A stretch of 64,000 bases of DNA from Rutpela maculata (lineage: Eukaryota > Arthropoda > Insecta > Coleoptera > Cerambycidae): assembly GCA_936432065.2 (NCBI GenBank), contig OW386289.2, positions 163,679,348-163,743,347 of the forward strand. Reading direction: 5' to 3'. Shown one piece after another: positions 55,701 through 64,000 of this stretch (within the stretch, counting starts at the first letter, position 1; every line of letters begins with the position of its first letter). The notes beneath the pieces were generated by a model, which saw only the letters and a list, made by a program, of their open reading frames with translations, ran no database searches and had not been told where the DNA came from. The position numbers were made by a program, and so were the translations under genes.

Positions 55701-58700
55701 AGCAGACCACGGTAAACCGCTTTGATAGAAATATTCAAGGTACCTAATACTTTTTTTTTAATTATCTATTTTGGCTGGCGAATATCTCGTAAACTATAAC
55801 ACATTGGAAGAAACATTCATGTAGGAAATTTAATTTTGTTTAATTTTGCATAGATTACCTTTTTCCATACGACGCATAGTTTCCGAGATGTAAGCGAAAA
55901 ACCATAAAATGGGACCTTTAAAGTGCCCCCCTCCCCCTCGCTCACCACCTAGGGGTGGGGACTTTTGATATGTTTATCTCCAGACTAGTCCAAACAAAGT
56001 TCCGAAGTCAAATTTTCTGTCCCTTATATTTCATTCTATATAATCATTCGTTTCTTGGTCTATTAAACAAATTCAGATAACAAATAGATTTTCTATTAAA
56101 CCAAAAACGGTAAACGAATTATCAAAGTGGATGAAAAACCAACACATTTCTATGAAAATTATTGATCAATCTGTATTTGGAGACGAGATACGCTAGTTTT
56201 TGGGTTTAGGTTACTTATAAATAAATCGATTCATATTTCTTCTAAGTTTTTTGAAATTTGGACTGGTTGCTCTCCAGTGCTTATATTTTTGTCTCTACTT
56301 GTTGAAAACAATTCAAAGCTATAATTTTTACAATTACATCGAATAAGGCAGGTGGCTTTGAGAACATAACGCACATTTTCAATTTTTTTTATAACTTTCT
56401 TAATTTTTGTCGCGAAATGGGAAAACTATTCTAAATCTGAACAACTATTCTTGTGTCTATATAACAGCTTTGTAAAACTTTTAATGTTACCGATAAGTAC
56501 AAAAAAAAATATGTCGCGATCAGAATTTGTCATGGGACAAAAAGCGCCAATCATCTTACATACTGAGCTATCTGACGACCAACATCAAATATGCAAAACC
56601 ACAATATAACATATAGACGTATTTGACGACTTTCGAATCTCTACATAATATCTAAAGAACCAACTTTCAGGCCTCTAGACATGATATCTAGACGTGATAT
56701 CTTCTTTAACAATTGTGCTTCTGGATTTTCAACCAGCTGAGATAAAAATATATTGGACAATAATTAGTTCAATTGTTCTATTTATAAGCAACTGAAATGC
56801 AAAAACTAACCTATCTCGGCTCCAAATGCAAGTAGATCATTATTTATTTTTAAAAAATGTTGAATATTTCATCTATTTTCACAATTCGTTTGCCGTTTCT
56901 CATAGCACTTGTTACTATACCTATAAAACAAATTAAAACAAGAAAATTGCTGCAGCCAGAGAATTTTTTATTCATCTATTTTGATGCTTAATTTGACTCC
57001 ATTACAAAGTATTCAAATATTACTAGCATTTTTATTTTAGCCATTGAAGAGCTCATGGCAAAATCAACAGATTATGACGAGCTTCTTTATGTATGGAAGA
57101 AATGGAGGGAAGCTACCGGAGCTAAAATTAAGAATTTGTACCCGACTTACGTAACATTGTCAAATGAAGCGGCAGTAGCCAATCGTACGTAAATTTTTCT
57201 AAACATTTAAATTATTTCTCTGTTCAATAAAAACTAAAAAGAATGACTATTTTTCGGTAAAATTGCTTACCCAGTATGCCGGAGTACCCCCATCAATACA
57301 TGGGTACACAATTAATCTCTGGAATGGAGAAAGTGTTTCCCGCGACAAGCCAAAAAGAGTTCATTAAAGAATGACTAGCCAATTTACGGAAGTCCTACTA
57401 CGCTAAAATAGAAAAGCCTTCAGGATAATGGTGGGTCTTCTAGTGGGCACTGTAGGTTTAGTAGATATATGATCTAATAGACCTGGCAGATGATCCCTTG
57501 CCTCTCACGAGTCGGGGTGCTTGTTTATCGTGGGTTTCCTTGCCTCTCACTAGTCGGAGTGCTTGTTTATTGTGAGTCCCCTTGTCTCTCACGAGTCAGA
57601 GTGCTTGTTTATTGTGAGTACCCTAATCTCTCACAATTCGGGGTGACTTTTTTGCGAGTGAGTGTCCTCTTGCCTCTCACGAATCAGGTTACTCTATGTT
57701 GATGAAACTGCTCTTAGTCTTCATTGCTATCGTCCTCAATTACAGCAATAATATTATTCCGAACAAAAGTGTCACTGAGAATTTTAGCTGGATTCAAAAC
57801 TTTCGATAAATACTTTGAGTGGGACAGATAATATACTACTATCTGTGGTGTGTTTATGTTTATGTTTAATTGCAGCAATGTGCGAGCAACAGGCAACAAC
57901 TCTGTTTCCGTTGATTTAACTGTGCCATGCAAGGCATTTGCCGAAAGTTCTGAAGTCAGCTGAAATTCTTAGCAATGTTTTAACTCGGAATAATATTATT
58001 CCTTTAATTGAGGATGATAGCAATGAAGACTAAGATATGTCTCATCAATATAAAGTAACCTAATTTGTGAGAGGCAAGAGGACTCACGCAAAAAAGTCAC
58101 CCCGAATTGTGAGAGGCAAGGGAACTCATAATAAATAAGCACCCCACCCCGACTCGTGAGAGACAAGGGACTCACGATAAACAAACACCCCAAATAAGTG
58201 ATCCAAAATCGTACTGTACCACGTGGTGGACCTTGGAAACTACAGTTGGTTTATGGTTTATGAGGCTTTGGATAATAGAGACAAGAATTTAGCAGTGTTC
58301 AACGATTTAACCACAGCTTTTGATATGGTACCATACTGGACGTTTGGCCACACTACTTAATAATAATTTAGGTTTTAGAAATAATAGCCTAAACCTTTTT
58401 TAGTCTTACTTAACTAATAGGATACAGTAAACAGAAGTAAACTGTGTCAGAATTGATGACGAAATTGCTGAGTACGGTATACCGCAAGGGACAGTAGCAC
58501 TAATACTTTTCATATTAAATATATATTTGATATACATACCAGTGTATGCATATATGTAGAAATGTTTTATATTTTTATACTTATTTAGGGTTTTATATTA
58601 TCATTGTTGAATTAGTATATCTATATTTGTTGTATTGTTCATGATTGTACACTGTCTGTGTGTCTTCTTTGAAGTTTTAAGTTTATTTGCACTTTTGTAT

Positions 58701-61700
58701 ATGCATTTAAATTTATCATTGTTGTCTATTCGTAAATAAACTATGTTCTATTCTATTTCTGAATAATTGTAAGTCGGAATTCACAATTGTGTCTTGGAAT
58801 TCACAACTATATCTCAGAATTCAGAATTGTTAAGTCGGAATTCACAGACGATGAAGTTGTTTCTAAAAACAGCATTGGTTCAACGAATTCAATCAATCCC
58901 CATCTGAACTCTGTCTTGGCTCGATGAACTATGACCTACTAAACAATAAACGGACTATTTGAGATAACGCCTTTGCCACTATTCATAATTATTATATTTT
59001 ACAGTTTCTAAGCTTTCAAAAGCATTCCGCCATCTATTATTTGTTATATTTCTAATTAACCTTAAGTTACTGATATCTATCCTAACTTTAAGCTATTCAT
59101 CATGAGATAAAATTGAATCAAACGAATAGTCCGGGATTTACGAAATTAGTTGAAAGACTCGTTGAAAGAATGGTAATCTAAAGTATGTAGGACGAACGAA
59201 CAGTTCAATTATAATTAGATTCAAGGAGCATACAAGCCATTTCAAATGCAGAAGATCTAAAAGCTTAGTGTTGGCCAATATGCCTTTGATAACAACCATA
59301 GGCTAGATATCAGCAACTTAAGGTTAATTAGAAAAATAAGAAATTGACAGTTGGATACATTTGGAAGCCTAGAAACTGCAAAATGTAAAAATAGTAATAA
59401 CCCAAATGGCCTGCTTTATTGCGTTGAACCATTACATTAATTTATTGTAAATACAGCATATATTGTTTAATTTACTTTGGTTCTAATCATTTTCAGATGA
59501 TGCCAATACTGTTGACTCTCGTCGAGTAAGCATTCGAGTGTTTCGATGTTTGTAGAACTATTTTATCGCCTGTGAATTCCGACTTAACAATTGTGAATTC
59601 CGAGATACAATCGTGAATTCTGATATATAATTGTGAATTCCATGGCCTTTCTACAATTTCGTAGCTGGTAATCCAATCATATGTTTTAAAGATTTCTGTG
59701 ACAGAGGTGAGTATTGGAGGGACGAATACGAGGATCCGAACTTTACCCAAACCATGGACGATTTGTGGACACAAGTTGAGCCTCTTTACGCAGAACTTCA
59801 CAAGTACGTTGGTAGGAAATTAAAGCAACGCTATGGCTGTAAACTAGACATGTCAGATGGATTAATACCGGCCCATATCTTCGGGAACATGTGGGCCCAA
59901 TCCTGGAGCAAGCTTGCAGATCTTTCGAGGCCTTTCCCTGAAGTTAACAAAGTAGACATAGATCAGACATTAAAAGATGAAGGATACACCGTTCTCCGTT
60001 TATTTCAGACAGCTGATAATTTTTTTCAGTCTCTTGGGTTATTGCCAATGAGCATAGCTTATAATGAAAGCGCCGGAGCTATGATAAGTAAACCAACAGG
60101 TAGAGCAGTATTATGTCACGCTAGCGCATGGGATTTTTGTGACGGACATACTTACAGGTGGGTGAATTGAATAAAATGGTTTGTTCCATATAATAGGTGT
60201 AAAAATGGGTGTAAAAAATTGCCGTATTATAAAAAAAGGGAGAGAAGCACGTGTTTCAAAATTAAAACTTAATTTCCAAGAAACACTCACCTCCCAGATT
60301 AGACAAAACTTTACCGTAAGTCCCTGATAACATACAGATTGCATTTACATAAAAAATTGCAACTTCTTTTAGACAATTGAAAAAGGTTGGTGAATTGCAC
60401 GGTCAATAAACGATACGGTTACATCAATCAGCAGCTTGTAGGCGAGAGAGACGCGAGGGGCGGGAAATCGAATGAAAGAGACAGACATATCTGATTTCTG
60501 TGCAGAAGACAGAGACAGAGATTCCTGTAGGGTCTACAGCCTACGTCACCTGTAGACACTACAAGCATCTTTGTCTCTGTCTTTTGCACGGAAATCAGAT
60601 ATGTCTGTCTCTTTCATTCTATTTCCCACCCCCCGCGTCTCTCTTGCCATCAAGCTGCTGATTGAGACAACCGTATGGTTTAATGACCGTGGGTGAATTG
60701 GAGATCTACAATTGAATTAAAAGACGATTTTTCGCGAATTAAAAGACTATTTTTCGCGACCGACTAGCGTTTTCGAGCCGGGTTATAGAGTAAGTGGAAT
60801 CCAGACAGCAGGCCTAGGGGGTTGATTAAACCTTCCCTAGGGGTAGAAAATCTTTTTTTTTAAATGATTCAGTTTAAACGCGTATCCTCCCGTTTTCGGT
60901 GTCGCTGCTCACGAAAATAATATTCATCTTTAGCTCCAATCCCTCCTCATCCCTGAAACGGGCAGAAACCACCCCTCACTCACCAGAAAGCATGCTATCC
61001 ATAATTTACAGGTTTTTCGGCACATGATCGTTATTCCTCTGCATATCCCCTCATTTTCCACGGAAGAGAAGGTGGTAGCGACCTCGGGGGTTGCTTAGAC
61101 CCTTCCAAGAGGTGTAAAATTCATTAATTACACTTTGGATCATCAATATGCCCTCCCCCGTTTTCTCAGGCGCTGATCACGATAAAAATATTCACCTTCA
61201 TCTCCAACCATCTTCAACCCTTATAATGGACGGAAACTTACCTTCATCCACCAGTTATCGATCGGGCGATGATTGTGTAGGTTGCTGAGTAGGGTTTCTT
61301 CATAGGATTTCTTCATCGGGGAGTAATGAATAATAAACTCTACTAATAAACTCTGATTTCACTTTCGTCGGTTTCAACTTTCTAATCATTAATGGGAGTC
61401 AACTATTTTAGGAAAACTCATTCCCAAATGGTTAGCGTGGAGGGTGACAACCTAATGTTTTTCGATAGGAGAAATCGATCTCTATCAAATGGAATCAATT
61501 TCGTTTTTCTATCACAAGGCGAAAAATTCGATTTTTCAATGAACCGGGAGTTGCCTAGCGTTTCATTGTCGACTTCACTTTCGCATTTTGATCCAATTAT
61601 AATTGTTTCACTTTGTACTGTAATATACTTACTATTTTTCAGGATAAAGATGTGCACACGAGTAGACTTTGAGAATTTTATCACAGTTCATCACGAAATG

Positions 61701-62917
61701 GGGCACATCCAGTACTACATGCAGTATAAAGATTTACCTTACAATTTCAGAGAGGGAGCAAATCCAGGCTTTCACGAGGCCATTGGTGATACTATTGCTC
61801 TCTCTGTCACAATGCCTACCCATTTATTGAAGTTAGATTTATTAAAGAACTACACACAGAGGTACAAGAAAGTAAATTTGATAGTATAATTTTATTCAAA
61901 GTCCAGTCATTCTTGAACGGCGAAGTGGGCAATAAAACAGAGTAAGACAGAATGAAATAAAGTAGAATAGAATAGTAGTCTAAGAGCGAGCCTCCTGAAT
62001 TCGTCTTATAATAAAAATTAGTTTCAATATTTCAAACATTCTTAGTTTTACAACTAGTGAGATACCATTAAAACTTTTCAGATTAATAATTGTAAATCCT
62101 TATTTATACTTTTGAATGCGTGTCCTTATAAGTCTTTATTAAATTCTTATATAAACTAAACTCTCAAATCTTATAAAAACTAAATACTGATTGTTTCTTA
62201 TAAATTGTTATAAAACTATTCCTTGATTTTCCCGAATAAACATTCTTATACTAATGCTACTATTAAGATCCGTTAAAAATTAATAGCAGTTAATCCAACT
62301 TAAATATGATTCCTTATTCATCCTAATATAATTTCTATATGGTAAAATAAATGCACCATATTAAAAACTATAAACCATACAAGTTCTTACGATTACCCAT
62401 AAAACATGTGTAATTATGTATAAGTTTGAAATGGGATTTTTTGACAGGGAATAAACGAAGAATAACGTAACGCATTTTTGAGGTATATTGTTATCTGCTT
62501 CTAATTATCATCCATTCCACCACGCCCCTAAATTATCAACGACTAACTTATTCTAATGAGTTGAAATTAATAAGGAGAGTTCCTATCTTATTCATATTTC
62601 GCTCAGTTCGCCATCCGAAAACGGCTTAATTTTACATTGTACACCACTCATTATTTACTTTCTAGTGATAAAGAATCAATCAATGCTCTAATGGCCGTAG
62701 CTTTGGACAAAGTAGCGTTTTTGCCGTTTGGACTTCTTATCGATAAATGGAGGTGGGATGTTTTTAGAGGAACTGTACCGAAAGACAAATATAATTCATA
62801 TTGGTGGCAGTACAGAATGAAATATCAGAAAGTCAAGCCACCTGTGGAGAGGTCAGACGAAACTGATTTTGACCCAGGTGCGAAGTTTCATGTACCTGGT
62901 GATTCACAATACATTGC
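48170..62917 (+). CDS. angiotensin-converting-enzyme-like zinc dipeptidyl carboxypeptidase (M2 family), partial at both ends
   Basis: This is a secreted metallopeptidase that trims dipeptides from peptide C-termini; insect relatives act in reproduction, development and peptide-hormone turnover. Seven in-frame exons give about 520 residues: 48170-48352, 52497-52658, 54134-54242, 57041-57184, 59665-60157, 61643-61861, 62666-62917. The first begins with a hydrophobic signal-peptide core (FLPFLAYTLFSVQG). Conserved landmarks are NMWAQSW, HASAWDF, the zinc site HHEMGH and the third ligand Glu in GANPGFHEAIGD, so the enzyme should be active. Family length is about 610-650, so the start-Met exon and about 100 C-terminal residues are missing; the last donor (62918) points beyond the window. 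There is no second catalytic domain and no anchor in the visible part. Confidence 0.92.
48776..49189 (-). other. Cys-rich, Asp-rich open frame on the minus strand of an ACE intron
   Basis: Reads about 137 codons from an ATG near 49187. A dense Cys cluster (GTCKGGCVKRCGYKKLGIKC, then SFCKNCKSTDCNNC) is followed by an acidic low-complexity tail (DDDDLDYD, then many D/N). The Cys spacing resembles CXC/tesmin-like zinc modules found at the ends of some insect transposon-related proteins. No promoter or introns are evident. It stops about 80 bp from the end of the element at 49266, so it is probably a fragment. Confidence 0.4.
49266..50958. mobile_element. CCCACACAGCAC-ended element with AGAATGTTC words, hosting copy B
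   Basis: Ends CCCACACAGCACAG / CTGTGCTGTGTGGG. The outer parts (49266-49435 and 50740-50958) are filled with AGAAT(A/G)TTC and GAACGTTC words. The middle (49436-50540) is an inverse copy of the interior of the element at 32734-35192. Left and right flanks share only TT, so the duplication is unproven. Confidence 0.7.
49712..49910 (+). repeat. simple repeat: (CAACGA)n, (CAGCGACAG)n, (CAACAG)n
   Basis: Pure and interrupted hexamer/trinucleotide repeats. The Gln/Arg-rich frame on + and the Leu-rich frame on - are by-products. Confidence 0.95.
51285..51620. repeat. GACGTC-word element fragment with tRNA-like B-box
   Basis: 51285-51440 is rich in GACGTC/GGACGT words. 51480-51565 matches the inner part of copies A and B (GGTTTTATAAGCAATTA, TTTTTCGCAATTATTTTAACG). 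On the minus strand, GGCGGTTCGATTCCCACTC at about 51575-51595 is a B-box/T-arm next to an A-run, matching 34110-34130 of copy A. It is cut at 51621 by another MITE. Confidence 0.5.
51621..52094. mobile_element. MITE with ACACTCAGAGAAA ends
   Basis: Begins ACACTCAGAGAAA and ends TTTCTCTGAGTGT; 474 bp, AT-rich, non-coding. It interrupts a tRNA-like repeat in the ACE intron. Confidence 0.7.
52120..52440 (+). mobile_element. Penelope-like element 3' fragment
   Basis: Closely parallels 59380-59640 in order: ACCCAAATAGC/GGCC, GCGTTGAACCA, AATACAGCATATA, CAGATGATaaCAA, then repeated AACAATTGTGAATTCCGAG. No coding part is left. Confidence 0.5.
52497..52658 (+). CDS. ACE-like exon
   Basis: 162 nt, 54 codons, phase 0/0; acceptor TTTCAG, donor GTATTC. 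Contains the N-terminal ACE helix with SAWENDTWTKYF and an N-glycosylation-type NIT. Confidence 0.88.
53478..54102. mobile_element. inverted-repeat element enclosing half of a hAT MITE
   Basis: Arms 53478-53618 and 53983-54102 pair (ATAGCCCA, GGAATTAAT, GCAGGATTGTAGTTTTGG, CCTACTCTCCC). The centre includes a partial copy (53670-53965) of the palindromic MITE at 44995-45618, missing its own ends. Confidence 0.75.
54134..54242 (+). CDS. ACE-like exon
   Basis: 109 nt, phase 0 to 1; acceptor TTTTAG, donor GTAATG at 54243. Encodes EMTEVYSTAKICPY and the paired-Cys region of the family. Confidence 0.85.
54622..56058. mobile_element. 1.4-kb foldback with a mariner MITE at its centre
   Basis: 54622-55093 pairs with 55607-56058 (GACTTCGGAACTTTGTTTGG, GGGGGGCACTTTAAAGGTCC, GTTTACGAGATATTCGCCAG and their inverses). 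The centre 55096-55604 is itself an inverted repeat with CAGTGTGA ends and TA flanks. Hence nearly the whole unit is one palindrome. Confidence 0.85.
55096..55604. mobile_element. mariner-type MITE (TA duplication)
   Basis: CAGTGTGATTCACTTAAAAT versus its inverse at the right end, flanked by TA at 55094-55095 and 55605-55606. Arms extend to about 55240 / 55445 around a 200-bp centre without a recognisable gene. Confidence 0.8.
56060..57040. other. ACE intron sequence, nothing recognised
   Basis: AT-rich intron up to the acceptor TTTTAG ending at 57040. Confidence 0.45.
57041..57184 (+). CDS. ACE-like exon with WKKWREATG motif
   Basis: 144 nt, phase 1 to 1; donor GTACGT at 57185. Contains DELLYVWKKWREATG, the highly conserved family signature, and YPTYVTLSNEAA. 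Confidence 0.92.
57488..58197. mobile_element. foldback element with ~43-bp tandem repeats in both arms
   Basis: The left arm has about four units of (C/G)CCTCTCACGA(G)TCGGGGTG followed by CTTGTTTATTGTGAGT. The right arm carries the inverse units at 58065-58197. Inner single-copy arms (TTCATTGCTATC, GGAATAATATTATTCC-type) pair as well. The architecture is that of foldback transposons. Confidence 0.85.
58200..58540 (+). pseudogene. reverse transcriptase scrap (non-LTR)
   Basis: With several stops and frame breaks, the + strand reads DLTTAFDMV, then SYLTNRIQ and YGIPQGT, the first Asp block and the PQG block of LINE RTs. No active site survives. Confidence 0.55.
58765..59662 (+). mobile_element. 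Penelope-like element remnants in head-to-head arrangement
   Basis: 58765-59110 is an inverse copy of about 59283-59640 (TTAACCTTAAGTTACTGATATC versus the inverse; repeated GAATTCACAATTGT). The right part contains the GIY-YIG remnant and the ending CAGATGATGCCAATACTG-like motif of Penelope-like elements. Inverted and partial copies are usual for this class. Confidence 0.6.
59165..59400 (+). pseudogene. GIY-YIG endonuclease remnant of a Penelope-like element
   Basis: Reads KYVGRTNSSIIIRFKEHTSHF, matching the YxGxT ... RxxxH part of GIY-YIG nucleases fused to Penelope reverse transcriptase, followed after frame breaks by LDISNLRLIRKIRN-like sequence. Reverse transcriptase itself is absent. Confidence 0.6.
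59665..60157 (+). CDS. ACE-like large central exon
   Basis: 493 nt, phase 1 to 2; acceptor TTTCGTAG, donor GTGGGT at 60158. Contains GEYWRDEYEDP, LYAELHKYVGRKL, HIFGNMWAQSW and HASAWDFCDGHTYR. The upstream edge could also be a few bases later, but this acceptor keeps the frame and the expected spacing. Confidence 0.85.
60398..60691. mobile_element. 294-bp MITE with 9-bp target duplication (Mutator-like)
   Basis: Ends CACGGTCA / TGACCGTG, flanked exactly by GGTGAATTG at 60389-60397 and 60692-60700. The arms pair along nearly the full length (AAAGAGACAGACATATCTGA versus the inverse). A 9-bp duplication suits the Mutator superfamily. Confidence 0.85.
60815..61295. repeat. imperfect tandem duplication of ~265 bp
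   Basis: 60815-61030 and 61080-61295 share, in order: GGGGGTTG, CCTTCC, CCCGTTTTC, CGCTG.TCACGA, ATTCA(T/C)CTT, CTCCAA. Non-coding intron sequence. Confidence 0.55.
61643..61861 (+). CDS. ACE-like active-site exon (HEMGH)
   Basis: 219 nt, phase 2 to 2; acceptor TTTTTCAG, donor GTACAA at 61862. Holds the zinc-binding HEXXH (VHHEMGHIQYY) and the third ligand Glu in GANPGFHEAIGD. Upstream open sequence at 61392-61642 is intronic. Confidence 0.95.
61870..62665. other. ACE intron, nothing recognised
   Basis: AT-rich intron with an AGAATAG-type simple stretch near 61940-61975. Acceptor TTTCTAG ends at 62665. Confidence 0.5.
62666..62917 (+). CDS. ACE-like exon
   Basis: 252 nt, phase 2 to 2; donor GTAAGT at 62918. 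Contains ALDKVAFLPFGLLIDKWRW and the chloride/substrate-binding side of the family (PPVERSDETDFDPGAKFHVP). The coding sequence continues outside the window. Confidence 0.92.
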
Positions 62918-63079
62918 GTAAGTGTGAACACGTGAATAAAATCGTATCTTTAAAACGAGCGTTAAAAAAAGCCAGTAAGTAGGCCACACAAGTGAAAACG
63001 AAGGACTTAGTTCATGGGTTGTACAAAATACTTAATAGTAACCAGTTTGGGTTTCAAACCAATAAGAACACCAGCGGAG

Positions 63080-63500
63080 CTCTTTTATACTTTTTTTAGA
63101 ATAGGCTCATCGTCAGAGAAATTAGCCTGAGGCTGCTGTTGTGGCTGTATTTCGTAATTAAAAAAGCATTCGACTGCGTAAATCATGAAAAATTGCTTCA
63201 GAAGCTTCAATGCTATGGACTCAGAGGTACTTCATTTGCCTAAGATTCAATCCTATCCTAAAAGCCGCACTCAGAAAAATCTTAAGGGAACTTCTCTAAT
63301 AAAGATAAGATAAGTTGCGGAGTTCCACAAGGGTCCATTCTTGGCCTCCTTCTCTTTTTGTTGTATATACATGCTTTGCCAACTATAGATATATCGTTAT
63401 AATTTTTTCGTGTTTTACCGTTGACACAACTATTTTGTGGCATAATAAAAATTTCATAAGAAAATTTGTTCCGATATCTATTTAGTTAAAAAAAATGGTG
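63080..63500 (+). pseudogene. non-LTR reverse transcriptase scrap
   Basis: With frame breaks, the + strand reads KAFDCVNHEKLLQKLQCYGL (first Asp block) and GVPQGSILGLLLF (PQG block). The YADD-like site is not intact. A LINE remnant inside the ACE intron. Confidence 0.65.
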
Positions 63501-64000
63501 CGATTCAAGTCTTCTTACATTTAATATCCCTAAACTAACTAGCCCTAACTAGGCTTCGGTTGCCCTTGAAAATTACATTCTAGAAAACAGAACTCATACA
63601 AAATTTCTTGGATTGTTTGTTGGCAACTAATAAAATTTACAAGAATACATGACCTAAATAATAAATTAGCTCCTTTTCATCAATAGAGATGATATCTCAT
63701 TTTTAACGGTGTACTTATTTTGCAAAAGGAGCAATGCGATATATGTGTAAACCTTTATTTGTAGCAAAATTTTTATGTAGAAACCCCTCTTTATCCGCAA
63801 GTTGGTATATGGTTTGTCATTAATGAGAGAATGGGGTATTTTCCATTTTTTTTAAATTCAGTTTTGGTGATATATATATCAAGTAAAATTGTTATTTTAA
63901 CAATTACTGCATAATCAATTTAAACCAAAACAATAATTTCTTAAATAAAAATAAGAAATAAGAATACGCCCGTCTAGACACAAATTTCAAATGATTTTAT
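63500..64000. other. end of window, ACE intron
   Basis: No further ACE exon is visible. AT-rich and possibly the rest of the LINE remnant. Confidence 0.4.

Noticed and set aside
61392..61642. Upstream extension of the ACE active-site exon
   Set aside because: A strong TTTTTCAG acceptor precedes 61643, the preceding exon ends in matching phase 2, and the extension has no ACE similarity.

Overview
The window looks like an AT-rich, intron-rich insect genome segment, probably from a beetle. This rests on insect-type cathepsin L and angiotensin-converting-enzyme genes split by GT-AG introns, and on a dense load of insect-type transposons. The species cannot be fixed from the sequence.

Three host genes are supported, all on the + strand. 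(1) A cathepsin L-like cysteine protease has exons at 18395-18751, 23903-24260 and 27122-27330. The first exon (signal peptide) was not found. (2) A single-exon 752-residue Lys/Ser-rich protein of unknown family lies at 36085-38343. (3) An ACE-type (M2 family) zinc dipeptidyl carboxypeptidase has exons at 48170-48352, 52497-52658, 54134-54242, 57041-57184, 59665-60157, 61643-61861 and 62666-62917. Its start-codon exon is not identified, and its C-terminal exon(s) lie beyond the window. The two peptidases are not an operon. They are neighbours separated by transposon-filled DNA.

Layout: 1-11.2 kb is transposon debris: a dead Tc1/mariner element at 1.2-3.0 kb, a foldback at 4.4-5.6 kb, a striking phased heat-shock-element array at 5.65 kb, nested inverted repeats at 6.3-10.8 kb and a piggyBac-like MITE at 9.9 kb. 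A very young Gypsy-type LTR retrotransposon (minus strand) occupies 11203-16025, with 265-bp LTRs differing at one site; its 3' end carries an array of small hairpins with a constant loop. The cathepsin gene spans 18.4-27.3 kb. Its large introns hold a THAP-domain remnant, a long-armed foldback interrupted by a non-LTR retrotransposon, and another foldback.

From 28.4 to 35.5 kb there are a foldback interrupted by a second copy of the same non-LTR family, a 1.1-kb near-complete palindrome, and a four-deep nest of DNA transposons. After the 752-residue gene comes a third non-LTR remnant (39.0-40.55 kb). At 42.8-47.5 kb are elements ending in CCACACAGCAC and arrays of short ACGT-rich words. The ACE introns (48.4-62.7 kb) hold further foldbacks, MITEs with clear target duplications, a Penelope-like GIY-YIG remnant and reverse-transcriptase scraps. 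The most unusual signals are the constant-loop hairpin array, the 15-unit heat-shock-element array, the nested transposons with tRNA-like modules, and the word-array elements.
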